Shown in pieces: positions 8,589-18,306 of a stretch of 64,000 bases of DNA; the first letter of the stretch is position 1; each line of letters starts with the position of its first letter. The notes under the pieces are model-generated. The model was not told where the DNA came from. It ran no database searches and saw only the letters and a list, made by a program, of their open reading frames with translations. Origin of the DNA: Clostridium_AF sediminicola (lineage in GTDB: Bacteria; Bacillota; Clostridia; Clostridiales; Clostridiaceae); NCBI RefSeq assembly GCF_050402865.1, contig NZ_BAABMF010000003.1, positions 124,001 through 188,000 on the forward strand, written 5' to 3'. A program made the position numbers and the translations under genes.

Positions 8589-8984
8589 TTAAAGGATTTG
8601 AGTTCCTGCATTTGGTCCAGCACTTTGGTCATATATAGCTGTTGGCTTAAATATCCATAATCCTGACATAGCCATACCAATCTTCTCTAATTCTTTTGCT
8701 ACTGTATCAAATAAATCGCCTTCTGTTTGTCTTTCTACAACTGTTGCATTTACAAGATATGATTCCATACCTTTAACAGCTAATACTGCAATGTTCTTGT
8801 TGCTTTCTAAATTTTTTGCTGTTTTTTTCATAAGTATTTCTGCTGCGCATATTGTTTCTGCATTAGGTGCCATTATACTGCCTACTACAATTGAGTGTGG
8901 TACTCCATCACTAGAAACGGTTGTTAGTACTTTTGATGCCTCTTGATCATTTAGTAAAGTTGAAACTTTTTCTGTTATAGTCAT
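8589..8984 (-). CDS. Pyridoxamine 5'-phosphate oxidase-family protein
   Basis: A 131-residue split-barrel flavin-binding fold protein. Typical features are the N-terminal LLNDQEASKVLTTVSSDG, VPHSIVVGSI, and NKNIAVLAVKGMESYLVNA. These small PPOX-like proteins usually bind FMN or F420 and reduce or sequester unknown substrates; the pyridoxine pathway role is not implied. It lies 46 bp downstream of the flavodoxin gene on the same strand, so the two probably share a transcript controlled by the HxlR operators at 9519-9550. Confidence 0.75.
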   Translation of the reverse strand: MTITEKVSTLLNDQEASKVLTTVSSDGVPHSIVVGSIMAPNAETICAAEILMKKTAKNLESNKNIAVLAVKGMESYLVNATVVERQTEGDLFDTVAKELEKIGMAMSGLWIFKPTAIYDQSAGPNAGTQIL

Positions 8985-9030
8985 AATAATTCTCCTTCAT
9001 TAATTTATTTTTATTTTATAATTATTTTTA

Positions 9031-9441
9031 TTAGCGTCCCACAATTTCTTTTGCAAAATTAGCTGCATTTTGAATATCCTTTTTATCTGGCTTTCCTCTG
9101 TGCATCAATGTAAATGAACCACGACAATGAAATTCTTTATCAGACATTTGAATTCCCTTTTTTTCAATAAGCTTTTTTACCTGTTTATATGTAGACTCTA
9201 TCAAAGCAGCGGTACTAAAATTCACTATTTTTCCAACTGATACATCTATTGAAGAAATAAAGTTTTTAACATCGCTTACAACCCCTCCGGCATATACAGA
9301 ACTTCCAAGGAAAAGAATATCAACATCCTCGCTAAGTGGTTCACTAATTGGAAGTGCTTTAACACCTATTGCTTTTGCAATGCCCTCTGCAAGTTTCTTG
9401 GTGTTTCCGCTTTTGGTATAGTATCTAACAGCTATTTTCAT
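9031..9441 (-). CDS. Flavodoxin
   Basis: FMN-binding electron carrier of 136 residues. The phosphate-binding loop is YYTKSGNTKKLAEGIA at the N-terminus, followed by the acidic ILFLGSSVYAGGV segment. The ATG at 9441 is chosen because AAAGGAG lies eight bases upstream; a longer reading to 9459 has no site. Later residues (CRGSFTLMHRGKPDKKDIQNA) resemble the C-terminal part of flavodoxin-like proteins rather than long-chain flavodoxin. It leads the flavodoxin-PPOX pair, with two putative HxlR operator copies upstream. Confidence 0.85.
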   Translation of the reverse strand: MKIAVRYYTKSGNTKKLAEGIAKAIGVKALPISEPLSEDVDILFLGSSVYAGGVVSDVKNFISSIDVSVGKIVNFSTAALIESTYKQVKKLIEKKGIQMSDKEFHCRGSFTLMHRGKPDKKDIQNAANFAKEIVGR

Positions 9442-9473
9442 ATTAAAATCTCCTTTCATTGCTTCGAATAATT

Positions 9474-9502
9474 AAATTATAAACTCAAGATATTAAAATC
9501 AC
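9474..9502 (-). promoter_or_regulatory. Candidate flavodoxin promoter
   Basis: On the minus strand TTGTGA is followed after 17 bp by TATAAT, upstream of the flavodoxin start. Confidence 0.45.
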
Positions 9503-9518
9503 AAGTACAAATATTTTT

Positions 9519-9550
9519 AATACTTAGTATTGAAAATAATACTTAGTATA
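9519..9550. promoter_or_regulatory. Two putative HxlR operators
   Basis: AATACTTAGTATT at 9519-9531 and AATACTTAGTATA at 9538-9550, 19 bp apart (about two helical turns), match the site at 8047-8059. Their position in the divergent region before flavodoxin and DUF1638 suggests HxlR control of one or both. Confidence 0.5.
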
Positions 9551-9715
9551 TATTTCATACTTTATATAAGGATTTCTATACTAAATATAGTTTTAGATAC
9601 CAAGTATATTTAATCTTTCTACTTGTTGCTACAATCTAATATGTTTATAATTTAATTATTGAAAAGTTAATTATAATTTAGAATAACCTAATTTAATATT
9701 TAAAGAGGTGTGCTT

Positions 9716-10390
9716 ATGAATATGCTAGTTATTGCTTGTGAAACCTTAAAAGAAGAGCTTTTACATATAGCTGAGAAAAATAACATTGATATCAATTTTA
9801 CTTGGGTGAATAGTGGACTACATGAAATACCTGAAAATCTATGTAATCAATTACAGGAGGAAATTAATAAATATGATGGTCATTATGAGAATCTTTTATT
9901 AGCTTACGGTTCATGTGGGGGTGGTACTATAGGATTAAAAACTGAAATGTCTAAATTAATTATACCAGTTGCTGATGATTGTCTTTCCTTAGTATTAGGT
10001 GGTAACTGTAGACGTAATAAAATTGCTGAAGATGATTGTGCCTTTTTCATGACAAAAGGTTGGGTAAGATGTAGAAGAGAAATGAAAAACACTAGTTTAC
10101 AATATTTAAGAGAAAAATATGGCGACGAACTTGCTGAAGAGATTTTTAAAGATATGTATGTTAATTATCGCTCTATTGATATTATAGATACTGATGCCTA
10201 TGATTTGAATGAAATCAAAAATGAAATAAATGAATTTAAAACTATTATAAATTTAAGTGAAAAAGTTGTTAAAGGTGATTTATCTATTATAGTAAACTTT
10301 TTAACTAAAGTATGGGATAAAGGCTTTATCATAAAATCCCCTGGAGACCTTATTAAAAAAAGTGATTTTGATAACTTACAAAATATCTAA
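9716..10390 (+). CDS. DUF1638 domain protein
   Basis: About 224 residues matching DUF1638: N-terminal LVIACETLKEEL, a central glycine/cysteine run YGSCGGGTIGLK, then VADDCLSLVLGG and FFMTKGWVR. The conserved Cys residues suggest a metal or corrinoid-linked role, because relatives often sit beside corrinoid methyltransferases in anaerobes. No such neighbour is present here. Start is the ATG at 9716, with AGAGGTG five bases upstream; a GTG at 9710 overlaps the site. Function unknown. Confidence 0.75.
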   Translation: MNMLVIACETLKEELLHIAEKNNIDINFTWVNSGLHEIPENLCNQLQEEINKYDGHYENLLLAYGSCGGGTIGLKTEMSKLIIPVADDCLSLVLGGNCRRNKIAEDDCAFFMTKGWVRCRREMKNTSLQYLREKYGDELAEEIFKDMYVNYRSIDIIDTDAYDLNEIKNEINEFKTIINLSEKVVKGDLSIIVNFLTKVWDKGFIIKSPGDLIKKSDFDNLQNI

Positions 10391-10517
10391 ATATACAATT
10401 ATCTTATCCATTTTTACTTATTGCGGCTATTAATATTTATTATTATAATATATAAGAGAAAAAATATTTGAACTATATTTACTAAAGCAAATACTAAAGC
10501 AAAATGGAGGAGAAAAA

Positions 10518-11144
10518 ATGCACAAATTATTACTTAGAGGAGAAATAGATGTAAACTGCTATTTTATTGAGCATAATAAAAAATGTTATATAGTTGACCC
10601 AGGCTATGAAAGGGAAAGAATTATTAAATATGTTGAAGACAATAATCTAGAAGTAATGGGAATTTTGTTAACTCATGGTCATTATGATCATGTAGGAGCG
10701 ATTGATTGTTTTGATGTACCCGTATATATTCATAAGACTGAATACAGTTTTCTAAAAACTGACGAGATTAATGGATTCAAATCACACAATAAGTTAAAAC
10801 CATATTCTGTAGATGATTTAAATATTGTTAAAATTGAAGATTCAGATGTTATAGAATTTGACGATAAAAAAATCGAAGTGATTCATACCCCTGGACATAC
10901 AGCTGGATGTGTATGCTATAAATTTGAGAATGATTTATTTTCTGGAGATACGTTATTTAAAGAAGCTGTTGGAAGATTTGATTTCCCAACTGGTGATTTA
11001 AATGCACTAAAAAAATCTGTAGTTAATTTAATTGATAGTCTTGATGATGATGTAAATGTTCACCCTGGCCATATGGATAGCTCAACTATTAAATATGAAA
11101 AAGAAAATAATGATTACTATCTTGAATGGAAAGTATCTTTGTAA
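10518..11144 (+). CDS. Metallo-beta-lactamase-fold hydrolase (glyoxalase II-like)
   Basis: Cytoplasmic MBL-fold hydrolase of 208 residues. Metal ligands are visible as LLTHGHYDHVGA (HxHxDH, near residue 54), HTPGHTAG (near 125), LFSGDTLF (near 142) and the terminal VHPGHM (near 183). The small size and spacing match the YcbL/GloB-like group, which hydrolyses thioesters such as lactoyl-thiols; the substrate here is unproven. GGAGG precedes the ATG by seven bases. It is monocistronic, with a hairpin terminator at 11183-11217. Confidence 0.88.
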   Translation: MHKLLLRGEIDVNCYFIEHNKKCYIVDPGYERERIIKYVEDNNLEVMGILLTHGHYDHVGAIDCFDVPVYIHKTEYSFLKTDEINGFKSHNKLKPYSVDDLNIVKIEDSDVIEFDDKKIEVIHTPGHTAGCVCYKFENDLFSGDTLFKEAVGRFDFPTGDLNALKKSVVNLIDSLDDDVNVHPGHMDSSTIKYEKENNDYYLEWKVSL

Positions 11145-11182
11145 TAAGAAAAAATATTACTTATTGTTTTATAATTACCTTT

Positions 11183-11217
11183 AAATTCTGAAAACTCAAT
11201 TTTGAGTTTTCAGAATT
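11183..11217. terminator. Terminator hairpin, relative of 1155-1184
   Basis: AAATTCTGAAAACTCAA pairs with its complement and is followed by a T-run. It lies between the convergent hydrolase and chemotaxis-receptor genes. Confidence 0.75.
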
Positions 11218-11285
11218 TTTTTCTCTCATAATAACAGGTATTTAGTATTTTCATTACTTACACCCAAAGCCAAAATTTAATATAA

Positions 11286-12866
11286 TTATTTTAACTTAAA
11301 TACTCCTACTTGATTTTTCAATATTTCAGCTTGGCTAGATAACTCTTCACTAGCAGCCGCTGTCTCTTCTGATATAGCAGAAGTTGTTTGCACAACTGCA
11401 GCTATTTGAGTAATACCTTCACTAACTTGAGCAACTCCAATTGCTTGTTCGTTAGACGCTACTGCAATATCTCCAACTAAAGTAGCTGCATAGGAAATTC
11501 CATCCACAATTTTATCTAAAGCTCCTGCTGTTTTATTAGCAATTCTGTTTCCAACTTCTACATTCTTAATAGATTCTTCAATCATAGTGGTTGTTTCTTT
11601 AGCTGCGTTTGCAGAACGAGCTGCTAGACTTCTTACTTCTTCAGCAACTACTGCAAAACCTTTACCATGTTGTCCTGCTCTTGCTGCTTCAATCGCAGCA
11701 TTTAAAGCTAATATATTGGTTTGAAAAGCTATTTCATCAATTACTTTAATAATCTTAAAAATATTATTTGAAGAATCATTAATTTCAGCCATTGCAGTTA
11801 ACATTTCATTCATTTGTTGATTACCTTCAGTTGCAAAGTCTTTAGCCTTTGTTGCAATCTCCTTAGCTTCATTGGCATTTTGAGCATTTTGTTTAGTCTG
11901 TGAAGAAATTTCATCAATTGAAGCTGTTAATTGTTCAACTGAACTCGCTTGTTCTGTTACCCCTTGTGAAATGATTGTACTAGAATCAGATACTTGATCT
12001 GCTCCTGCTGCAACTTGTTCTGAAGCTGAATTTATATTAGAAATTACATTATTTATATTATCTGCCATAATCATAAACGCTCTAGATATTTTTCCTATTT
12101 CGTCCTCAGACTTAAGATTTAAGTTTACATTAAGATTTCCATCTGCAATGCTTATTGCAGCCTCTTCAATATACTTTATAGGTTTTAGAGATTTTCTCAA
12201 ATAAAATGTTAAAATTGTTGCTGTTATAAGTATTGATATTGATAAAATAAACCAAATAATATTAGATAGTCTATTTAAATCAAGACTCAAGTTTTTTGTA
12301 AGAAAATCTGCGTTAAAATCTGCCGCTAAAATTGCTACAGGCTCATTACTACTATTATAAATAGTAACATATCCAGTTTTAAGCCATCCCCAATCTTCAT
12401 AAAACTCAATTTTTGTAATAAAACTTCCAGTTTCAAAAGTTTTCTTCTCATCTTCATACTCAATTTCAGCTGAACTATTAGTTTCCAGAGCATCTCCGAA
12501 ATTTGAAAAATCTTCGTTATCTTTTTTTAATGAGTCTACTAAGTAGTAGAACTTACCATCTTTAAACTGTCCTATAGTATAAAGATATTTAAAATCACAC
12601 TTTTTATAGACTTTATTTAAGTAATTATACAGTTCATCATAGTACTCGTTGTTATCCACTCCATTATTAATTAATTGTTCTAATTTGTCGCCATCAATAT
12701 TGGCACTTATTCCATTTAAGGAATTGATTATTTGCTTGTCCGTTTCACTCTTTGTAACGTTCATAGAAAGATTTAAAATAAACAATCCTGTAATAATATT
12801 AATTACAATTAGTATTACAACTGTAATACTTACAACTTTTGTAGTTAGTGACCATTTTTTAAACAA
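11286..12866 (-). CDS. Methyl-accepting chemotaxis protein
   Basis: Membrane chemoreceptor of 526 residues. Order: a transmembrane helix (about 10-30), an extracellular Cache-like sensor (about 35-190), a second membrane helix (about 200-222), HAMP (about 223-275), and a cytoplasmic signalling domain. The hairpin tip IDEIAFQTNILALNAAIEAA is intact, so coupling to CheA/CheW is expected. The ligand is unknown. The start is a TTG, supported by TAGGAGG seven bases upstream and by the typical basic N-terminus FKKWSLTTK. No other chemotaxis genes are nearby. Confidence 0.95.
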   Translation of the reverse strand: MFKKWSLTTKVVSITVVILIVINIITGLFILNLSMNVTKSETDKQIINSLNGISANIDGDKLEQLINNGVDNNEYYDELYNYLNKVYKKCDFKYLYTIGQFKDGKFYYLVDSLKKDNEDFSNFGDALETNSSAEIEYEDEKKTFETGSFITKIEFYEDWGWLKTGYVTIYNSSNEPVAILAADFNADFLTKNLSLDLNRLSNIIWFILSISILITATILTFYLRKSLKPIKYIEEAAISIADGNLNVNLNLKSEDEIGKISRAFMIMADNINNVISNINSASEQVAAGADQVSDSSTIISQGVTEQASSVEQLTASIDEISSQTKQNAQNANEAKEIATKAKDFATEGNQQMNEMLTAMAEINDSSNNIFKIIKVIDEIAFQTNILALNAAIEAARAGQHGKGFAVVAEEVRSLAARSANAAKETTTMIEESIKNVEVGNRIANKTAGALDKIVDGISYAATLVGDIAVASNEQAIGVAQVSEGITQIAAVVQTTSAISEETAAASEELSSQAEILKNQVGVFKLK

Positions 12867-13075
12867 TTATTTTCCTCCTAAAAGTTCTTTCATCATATTT
12901 TTTAAAGTTATTTTGTCATCAGCTATTATTAGTCTTTTTTTCACAATACTTTATCATTGTACCATAATTATCCTATATTCTCTACGCTTCCAAGTTGTTC
13001 AAGCGTATTATTTAATAATATATATAGTATAATTAAAAATATTTTTATATTATGTGATGTATTCACTCTTTCATA

Positions 13076-13258
13076 ATGCAAAAAAATAATCTTCTGTTTT
13101 CCAAAACTCTAAAAAGAACAAAAGCTAGTACAGTTGTATATTTCATAATACAGACCGCACTAACTAATAATTTAAAGCCATACCAGTACTTAGAATATCT
13201 ATCTGAAAAGTTCCCAAACCTCGACATACATTCAGCAACTATCTACTCTAATACATAA
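13076..13258 (+). pseudogene. IS66-family transposase C-terminal remnant
   Basis: About 60 codons (KKNNLLFSKT…KASTVVYFIIQTA…LKPYQYLEYLSEKFPN) correspond to the end of the IS66 TnpC transposase, where family members read GRKNWLFSNTPRGAKASA and continue to a LKPYEYLKYL-like motif. The remaining several hundred residues and the TnpA/TnpB partners are absent, so this is a dead relic at the downstream edge of the exopolysaccharide operon. Confidence 0.75.
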
Positions 13259-14586
13259 TGCTTATTATGCACTTTATACTTTGCAAAAAAGTTTACTCCC
13301 TCTTCATATACCAAATCTGAATTTACAAATTCTATTTCACCAGTTTCATTATCAGAATCTGCTATATAAATCCCTACTTGTATATCTTCTTCGTTATCCT
13401 CTCTAAATAAATTATCTATAGTAGTATTAATTTTGAATTCTTTTTCCATACCGCCATTTATTGAAGAAAGCTCGCCTTCTAATATGGAGTCATATATAAT
13501 TTCTTTTCCTCTCTTCATTACTAAAAATAATTTATTACCTTTATCAATAGGTGCAAATCCAGAATTATGGATAGCTAGTTTTATACTATACTTTCTATTA
13601 TTTTTTATGTATTTAGACAATTTAACTTCACCTAACCATAATCTATAGCCCAGATGATTCTTTATATATTCAAAACCATTTTGACCTTGGTATTCTTTAG
13701 TTTTCCATTCATCTAGTACTTCCTTATTATATCTTCTATTTAAGTATGTTATTTGAAGACTTTCCATCTCTTTTACTGCATTTTCGATTGCTGAGAACTC
13801 GCTGACAGCTGGCATTTCCCCACCATTTACTCCATGTGCAACATTAGATTTTGCCCATTCTAACTCTTTTTCTCTTGTGTATTCTGAATCATCATATGTT
13901 CCCATATCGTTTTCTGTAGACAATAATGCATCATTATGTAGGCCTAATCTAGAATTATCAATACCCTCATCTATTGCATCTCTAATAAATCTTGGTCGTC
14001 TCACATTGATAACTATATCCTTATTCAAATTTTCAAGCATTACTGTTAATATTCTATTCCTATACCTCACTTCATCCTTATCACCCTTAAAAAACTTACT
14101 ACTATGCCATTCTCCCCACGGTCCTATAAATCCAGCTTGAACACTTAAGATAACATCTTTATTTTTATTTAAGATAGGGGCTATTTGCTTTATATGTGTA
14201 TAAATAGTATCTATAGTTTCAGGGTCTTCATATTTTGGATCAAATCCATATGCAGCCCTAAATACAATTTGCATCTCATACTCTCGCGCTTTATTTAACA
14301 GTATTTCTAATTCCTTTAATTTTTCTTCAGGAATTTTGGTATTTAAATAATCTTCTATATCATATGCAACAAGCGCTATTTTAATATTTTCATCATTTAA
14401 TTCTTCAAACCTCTCTTCTTCATTACTATTAATTTGAACATAAAAACCTCGTCCTGGATTTATCACTTCTTTATTGCTCTCTTTAAAATTTAGAGTAATT
14501 TTTGGTATGTATAAATATATAACAGTTCCTACTGCTATAATTATTATCAATAATAAAGCTAAAAATAAAACCATACTTTTCCTCAT
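13243..14586 (-). CDS. DUF4874/DUF4832 glycan-associated protein
   Basis: 447 residues with an N-terminal membrane anchor (about 6-27) and a large extracytoplasmic part. NPGRGFYVQ opens the DUF4874 region, which looks like a TIM-barrel hydrolase fold (AGFIGPWGEWHSS, INVRRPRFI). DUF4832 follows from about residue 200 (LGLHNDALLSTENDMGTY, VNGGEMPAVSE). A C-terminal beta domain begins near 330. Proteins with this pair occur in polysaccharide loci and may cleave or bind glycan, but no activity is established to my knowledge. It is the last gene of the 17-kb Pel-like operon; GGAGG precedes the ATG. Confidence 0.8.
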   Translation of the reverse strand: MRKSMVLFLALLLIIIIAVGTVIYLYIPKITLNFKESNKEVINPGRGFYVQINSNEEERFEELNDENIKIALVAYDIEDYLNTKIPEEKLKELEILLNKAREYEMQIVFRAAYGFDPKYEDPETIDTIYTHIKQIAPILNKNKDVILSVQAGFIGPWGEWHSSKFFKGDKDEVRYRNRILTVMLENLNKDIVINVRRPRFIRDAIDEGIDNSRLGLHNDALLSTENDMGTYDDSEYTREKELEWAKSNVAHGVNGGEMPAVSEFSAIENAVKEMESLQITYLNRRYNKEVLDEWKTKEYQGQNGFEYIKNHLGYRLWLGEVKLSKYIKNNRKYSIKLAIHNSGFAPIDKGNKLFLVMKRGKEIIYDSILEGELSSINGGMEKEFKINTTIDNLFREDNEEDIQVGIYIADSDNETGEIEFVNSDLVYEEGVNFFAKYKVHNKHYVLE

Positions 14587-14587
14587 C

Positions 14588-15580
14588 CTATTCTCCTCCG
14601 AACTTTAAACCAAAAACTAAACATAATCTAACTAAACCACAATATATATTAGGAAAAATATAAAAAACTCTTAATATCATCCTTTTTATTATGGGAATAC
14701 TTTTTATATTTTCTCTTGAAAATTCGCAAAATTTTTGATTATACTGTATTTTTAATTTATTCATAATTCGTTTATTAGAGTTCATTTCATATTTAACTCT
14801 ATAATAGGCAATTTGTATATTTAATAAATATCTAAATTCTGCTAGAATAGTAAGCATTTTATTATTTTCCTTTTGAAAAAACATAATAGTTTCTTCTAAT
14901 GCTTCCAATTTTTCTAGCCTTTTGATGCTATATGTACTACCAGTAATACTATTATCTCTTTTACGATAATAATATAACTTTGCATCTGTTACCACTATTT
15001 TATTTGATTTATACAATAACTTATAAGTAACAAACTCATCTTCATGATATTTTTGGGCTGGGTACCGTATACCTCTGAATAAGCTTCGTTTATATAATTT
15101 GCAGCAAGCAACTATCATCTTTGTCTCACTATTCTCAATAATTTTTTTTACCCCTTGGATATTAGTGTATAATGTATGATTATTACAATATTCATCTGGT
15201 AATTCCATGCCTTCATATACTAATTCATAGTCGCATATTGATATATCTGAGTTATTATCCAACAAATTGTTATACAATATTTCTAACATATTTCCATGTA
15301 TAAAGTCATCACTATCTATAAATGTTATATACTTACCTTCTGAAGTTTCGATTCCTATATTTCTAGCAGCAGATAAGCCTGCGTTTTGTTGATGTATTAC
15401 TTTTATTCTAGAATCTTTTTCTTTATATTCATCACATATCCTTCCACTTTTATCTTTTGACCCATCATCTACTAAAATCAATTCAAAATCAGTAAATGAT
15501 TGTTCTAATATGGAAGATATACATTTCTTCAAATACATTTCTACATTATATACTGGAACAACAATACTTATTTCACTCAT
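14588..15580 (-). CDS. Family 2 glycosyltransferase
   Basis: Inverting GT-A glycosyltransferase of about 330 residues. It has the GT2 opening ISIVVPVYNVEMYLKKCI, the nucleotide-sugar segment LILVDDGSKDKSG and the metal site FIDSDDF near residue 90. The C-terminal part has basic, hydrophobic stretches suggesting membrane association. I place the start at ATG 15580, with CAGGTG six bases upstream. Two bases separate its stop from the next gene start, so translation is probably coupled. It would add a sugar to the polymer or to a lipid-linked precursor; donor and acceptor unknown. Confidence 0.88.
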   Translation of the reverse strand: MSEISIVVPVYNVEMYLKKCISSILEQSFTDFELILVDDGSKDKSGRICDEYKEKDSRIKVIHQQNAGLSAARNIGIETSEGKYITFIDSDDFIHGNMLEILYNNLLDNNSDISICDYELVYEGMELPDEYCNNHTLYTNIQGVKKIIENSETKMIVACCKLYKRSLFRGIRYPAQKYHEDEFVTYKLLYKSNKIVVTDAKLYYYRKRDNSITGSTYSIKRLEKLEALEETIMFFQKENNKMLTILAEFRYLLNIQIAYYRVKYEMNSNKRIMNKLKIQYNQKFCEFSRENIKSIPIIKRMILRVFYIFPNIYCGLVRLCLVFGLKFGGE

Positions 15581-15627
15581 TCTCTTCACCTGTTTATAAG
15601 TTTTTTATGATTTCTAGACAACAAAAA

Positions 15628-16677
15628 TCAATCTGTTACTATCCTTTTAAATTTATTTGCAATAGCAGGAATAAAGCCATTTGTATAAAATTGTGTATAT
15701 GGAGATTCTGTATAAGGACTGATTGAAATCCTTGGTAAGCAGTTAGTATGCTCTTTGTGATTTAAAAATATATTTCCGCATCGTGTGGTAGTAACAGTTT
15801 TAAATCCTAACTCACTAACTATCTGAAATTCTCTTTTGCTAGCTTCATTTTTTGAACCAAAAGGAAAAGCAAAGTGTTCTACCTTTTTTCCTGTAATCAT
15901 CTGAAGTTGGTTCTTTGAGTCAATTATCTCTTTTTTTACACTTTCCTTATCTAATTTTCTGAGATTATAATGGTTAGTTGTATGAGCTCCTATAGTGACA
16001 AGATTATCTTTTGACAACTCTTTTATTTGCGTCCAATTTAAAGTCAACTTGTCAGCATACTCCTGCAGACTAATCCTATTTTCCTCAAAAATATTATCTA
16101 TCAATTTTTTCGAATCAAAGTAATTTTCACTCATGATTAGTTCTTTAATTTTTAAATAGATATCATTTTTTTGTTTCTGTGTTTCGGTAATAAATGAATA
16201 CTTGCCACCATTATAATTGAAGTTCACAACCTTATTATTTATAACTAAATCTTTTAATGCATACCACCATAAAATTGCTGCTTTATCTGGAAAACTTGTT
16301 GTAACATATATGGTAAATGGGATTTTGTATTTCTTGAATATTGGATATGCTACATCATATGTATCAATATATCCATCATCGAAAGTAAAAACCACAAATT
16401 TTTTATCGATTTTAATCTTATTTATCAATATTTCATGTACTGTGTCTAAAGACACCACCTCATAATTATTTTCCAGGAAATATTTGATTGTCTTTTCTAA
16501 ATAATCTGCTTTAATCTCTAGATCTTCACATAAAATTTTATCATTGTTTGGAATCACTCTGTGAAGCATAGCAATAGATCCAATTCCTGAATATCTAGGA
16601 GAAAACAAAGCAGAAATTGGCAATAAACAAGGTTTTGATAGGACTTTCTGAGCTTGCCTCTTTATATACTTATTCAT
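15628..16677 (-). CDS. Polysaccharide deacetylase (CE4)
   Basis: NodB-homology deacetylase of about 349 residues. VVFTFDDGYIDTYD (near residue 97) gives the catalytic-base and metal Asp pair, IGAHTTNHYNL (near 205) the two metal His residues, and the later FAFPFGSKNEAS and LPRISI correspond to remaining motifs. No clear signal peptide is present, although the N-terminus is basic and weakly hydrophobic. In Pel systems partial deacetylation of the N-acetylhexosamine polymer makes it cationic. This may serve that role alongside or instead of the DUF2194 protein upstream. Confidence 0.88.
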   Translation of the reverse strand: MNKYIKRQAQKVLSKPCLLPISALFSPRYSGIGSIAMLHRVIPNNDKILCEDLEIKADYLEKTIKYFLENNYEVVSLDTVHEILINKIKIDKKFVVFTFDDGYIDTYDVAYPIFKKYKIPFTIYVTTSFPDKAAILWWYALKDLVINNKVVNFNYNGGKYSFITETQKQKNDIYLKIKELIMSENYFDSKKLIDNIFEENRISLQEYADKLTLNWTQIKELSKDNLVTIGAHTTNHYNLRKLDKESVKKEIIDSKNQLQMITGKKVEHFAFPFGSKNEASKREFQIVSELGFKTVTTTRCGNIFLNHKEHTNCLPRISISPYTESPYTQFYTNGFIPAIANKFKRIVTD

Positions 16678-16725
16678 ACTAGCTCCCCCTTTCCTTTAGG
16701 TTCCATAAAACAACGGTTACATTAT

Positions 16726-18264
16726 TTATCTATTTATAAAGTTTTTATAATTCCTACTAATCATCGTAAATACCATTTGAATTTCTTCTTTTCTCTTCAA
16801 AACAATAAAATAAAATATATTTGGAATGACTAAACATATGCATCCTTTGATTATTAAGGTACCTATTGTAACTTCATTTATCATGCTAACACATATTGAT
16901 GTAATAAAAGCACTAATAATAGTCAAAAACAACCCTTCTATTTGACTTTTGAAATATACTTTTACTGAACATCCAAATTTACTTTCCATCAATAATTTTG
17001 CCTCATACCAATAATAAGTTGATAAAGTAGTAATGGAAGTAGCCAGCAAAATACCAATAACGCCAAATGTTTTACCCATTAATATGGACAAAATTATATT
17101 TATAAGTGCTGCAATACTCATAACATGTTTTACTTTTTCAAACATTCCTGCAGCTTCTCTAAATATTTTTATAGAGTTTCTAGTACAAACTAAATAATAG
17201 TTAAATACAATTACAATCACTATATTCCAGTGGAGCAAATACTCACTGCCAATCCATAAAGTTATAAAATCCTGGAATAAAACATATAAACAAGTTGTTG
17301 TGAATCCTGTAATCCAAAAATTTATTACCATTGTAATATTAAATATCTTAAACTGATTTTCAATATTTTCTTTGACAATTAGATTTCCAACACTAGCTGA
17401 AATAGCCGAATAAAAAGTAGTAACTAGGCTTAAAACTCCAACAATAATTAAGTCATAATTGGAATAATACCCCACCCACACTGTTCCAACCAATATTGAA
17501 ATCAAGATATTATCTGTTCCAGTAAGTAGTGCACGTGCTAATTTATAAACAAAAACATCATTTATTTTATTTAAAATTTTCTTTTTTTCTTTGATACTTA
17601 TTTTTTTATAGGTTTCTTTACTGTCTACAAATGGATATAGTCTTTTAACCTTTCTTGCTACAGAAAAGTTAAATATTATTTTTTTTACAAGAACAATTAT
17701 TAAATATAGAATATAATCTCCTGTAAGTAATAGAAAAATAATTTGGAGTATAAGAGCCAAGCCATCAAAAATAAACTCATATAGCCAAATTATATATTTT
17801 TTTTGATCAGCAATTATTAGGTGTGATTTGTATATATACATATTAGAAATAACTAAACTAATCAAAAACAATATATAATACAAAGCTAAAAAAGGTACTT
17901 CTTCTTGTGTATTTACAATGAATTTAAGCATAGGAATTATTCCTACACCAATAATTGTTATAATTATAGACATAATCATATATATCTTCTTGAAATATTG
18001 ATAGATAGAAGTTATTTTATTTGTATCATGTTTTGTTATGGGCTCATATAAGCTATATACCATAACTGATCCTATACCGAATTCTGCAAAAGATAATAGT
18101 AAAAATATATTAGTAAATAATCCATTAATCCCCAAAAATTCAGTTCCTAATATCTTAATAAAAACTGTCTTTGCCACTAGATTTAAGAATAGAAAAAAAA
18201 CTTGGCTAATAACTCCCACTATGAAATTTCTTATAGAATTAACTTCTCTTGACTCAGTATTCAT
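16726..18264 (-). CDS. Oligosaccharide flippase (Wzx-like, MOP superfamily)
   Basis: Integral membrane protein of 512 residues with about 12-14 hydrophobic segments. The N-terminus (VVGVISQVF…, VFIKILGTEFLGINGLF) is characteristic of polysaccharide flippases that move lipid-linked repeat units across the membrane. A second membrane exporter, PelG, already exists in this operon. Having both argues that part of the product is built on a lipid carrier. Spacing to flanking genes is 40-50 bp, consistent with one transcript. Confidence 0.85.
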   Translation of the reverse strand: MNTESREVNSIRNFIVGVISQVFFLFLNLVAKTVFIKILGTEFLGINGLFTNIFLLLSFAEFGIGSVMVYSLYEPITKHDTNKITSIYQYFKKIYMIMSIIITIIGVGIIPMLKFIVNTQEEVPFLALYYILFLISLVISNMYIYKSHLIIADQKKYIIWLYEFIFDGLALILQIIFLLLTGDYILYLIIVLVKKIIFNFSVARKVKRLYPFVDSKETYKKISIKEKKKILNKINDVFVYKLARALLTGTDNILISILVGTVWVGYYSNYDLIIVGVLSLVTTFYSAISASVGNLIVKENIENQFKIFNITMVINFWITGFTTTCLYVLFQDFITLWIGSEYLLHWNIVIVIVFNYYLVCTRNSIKIFREAAGMFEKVKHVMSIAALINIILSILMGKTFGVIGILLATSITTLSTYYWYEAKLLMESKFGCSVKVYFKSQIEGLFLTIISAFITSICVSMINEVTIGTLIIKGCICLVIPNIFYFIVLKRKEEIQMVFTMISRNYKNFINR

Positions 18265-18306
18265 ATGCTAAACCAACTTTCTAAAGATAGTCCTTACATA
18301 ATATAT

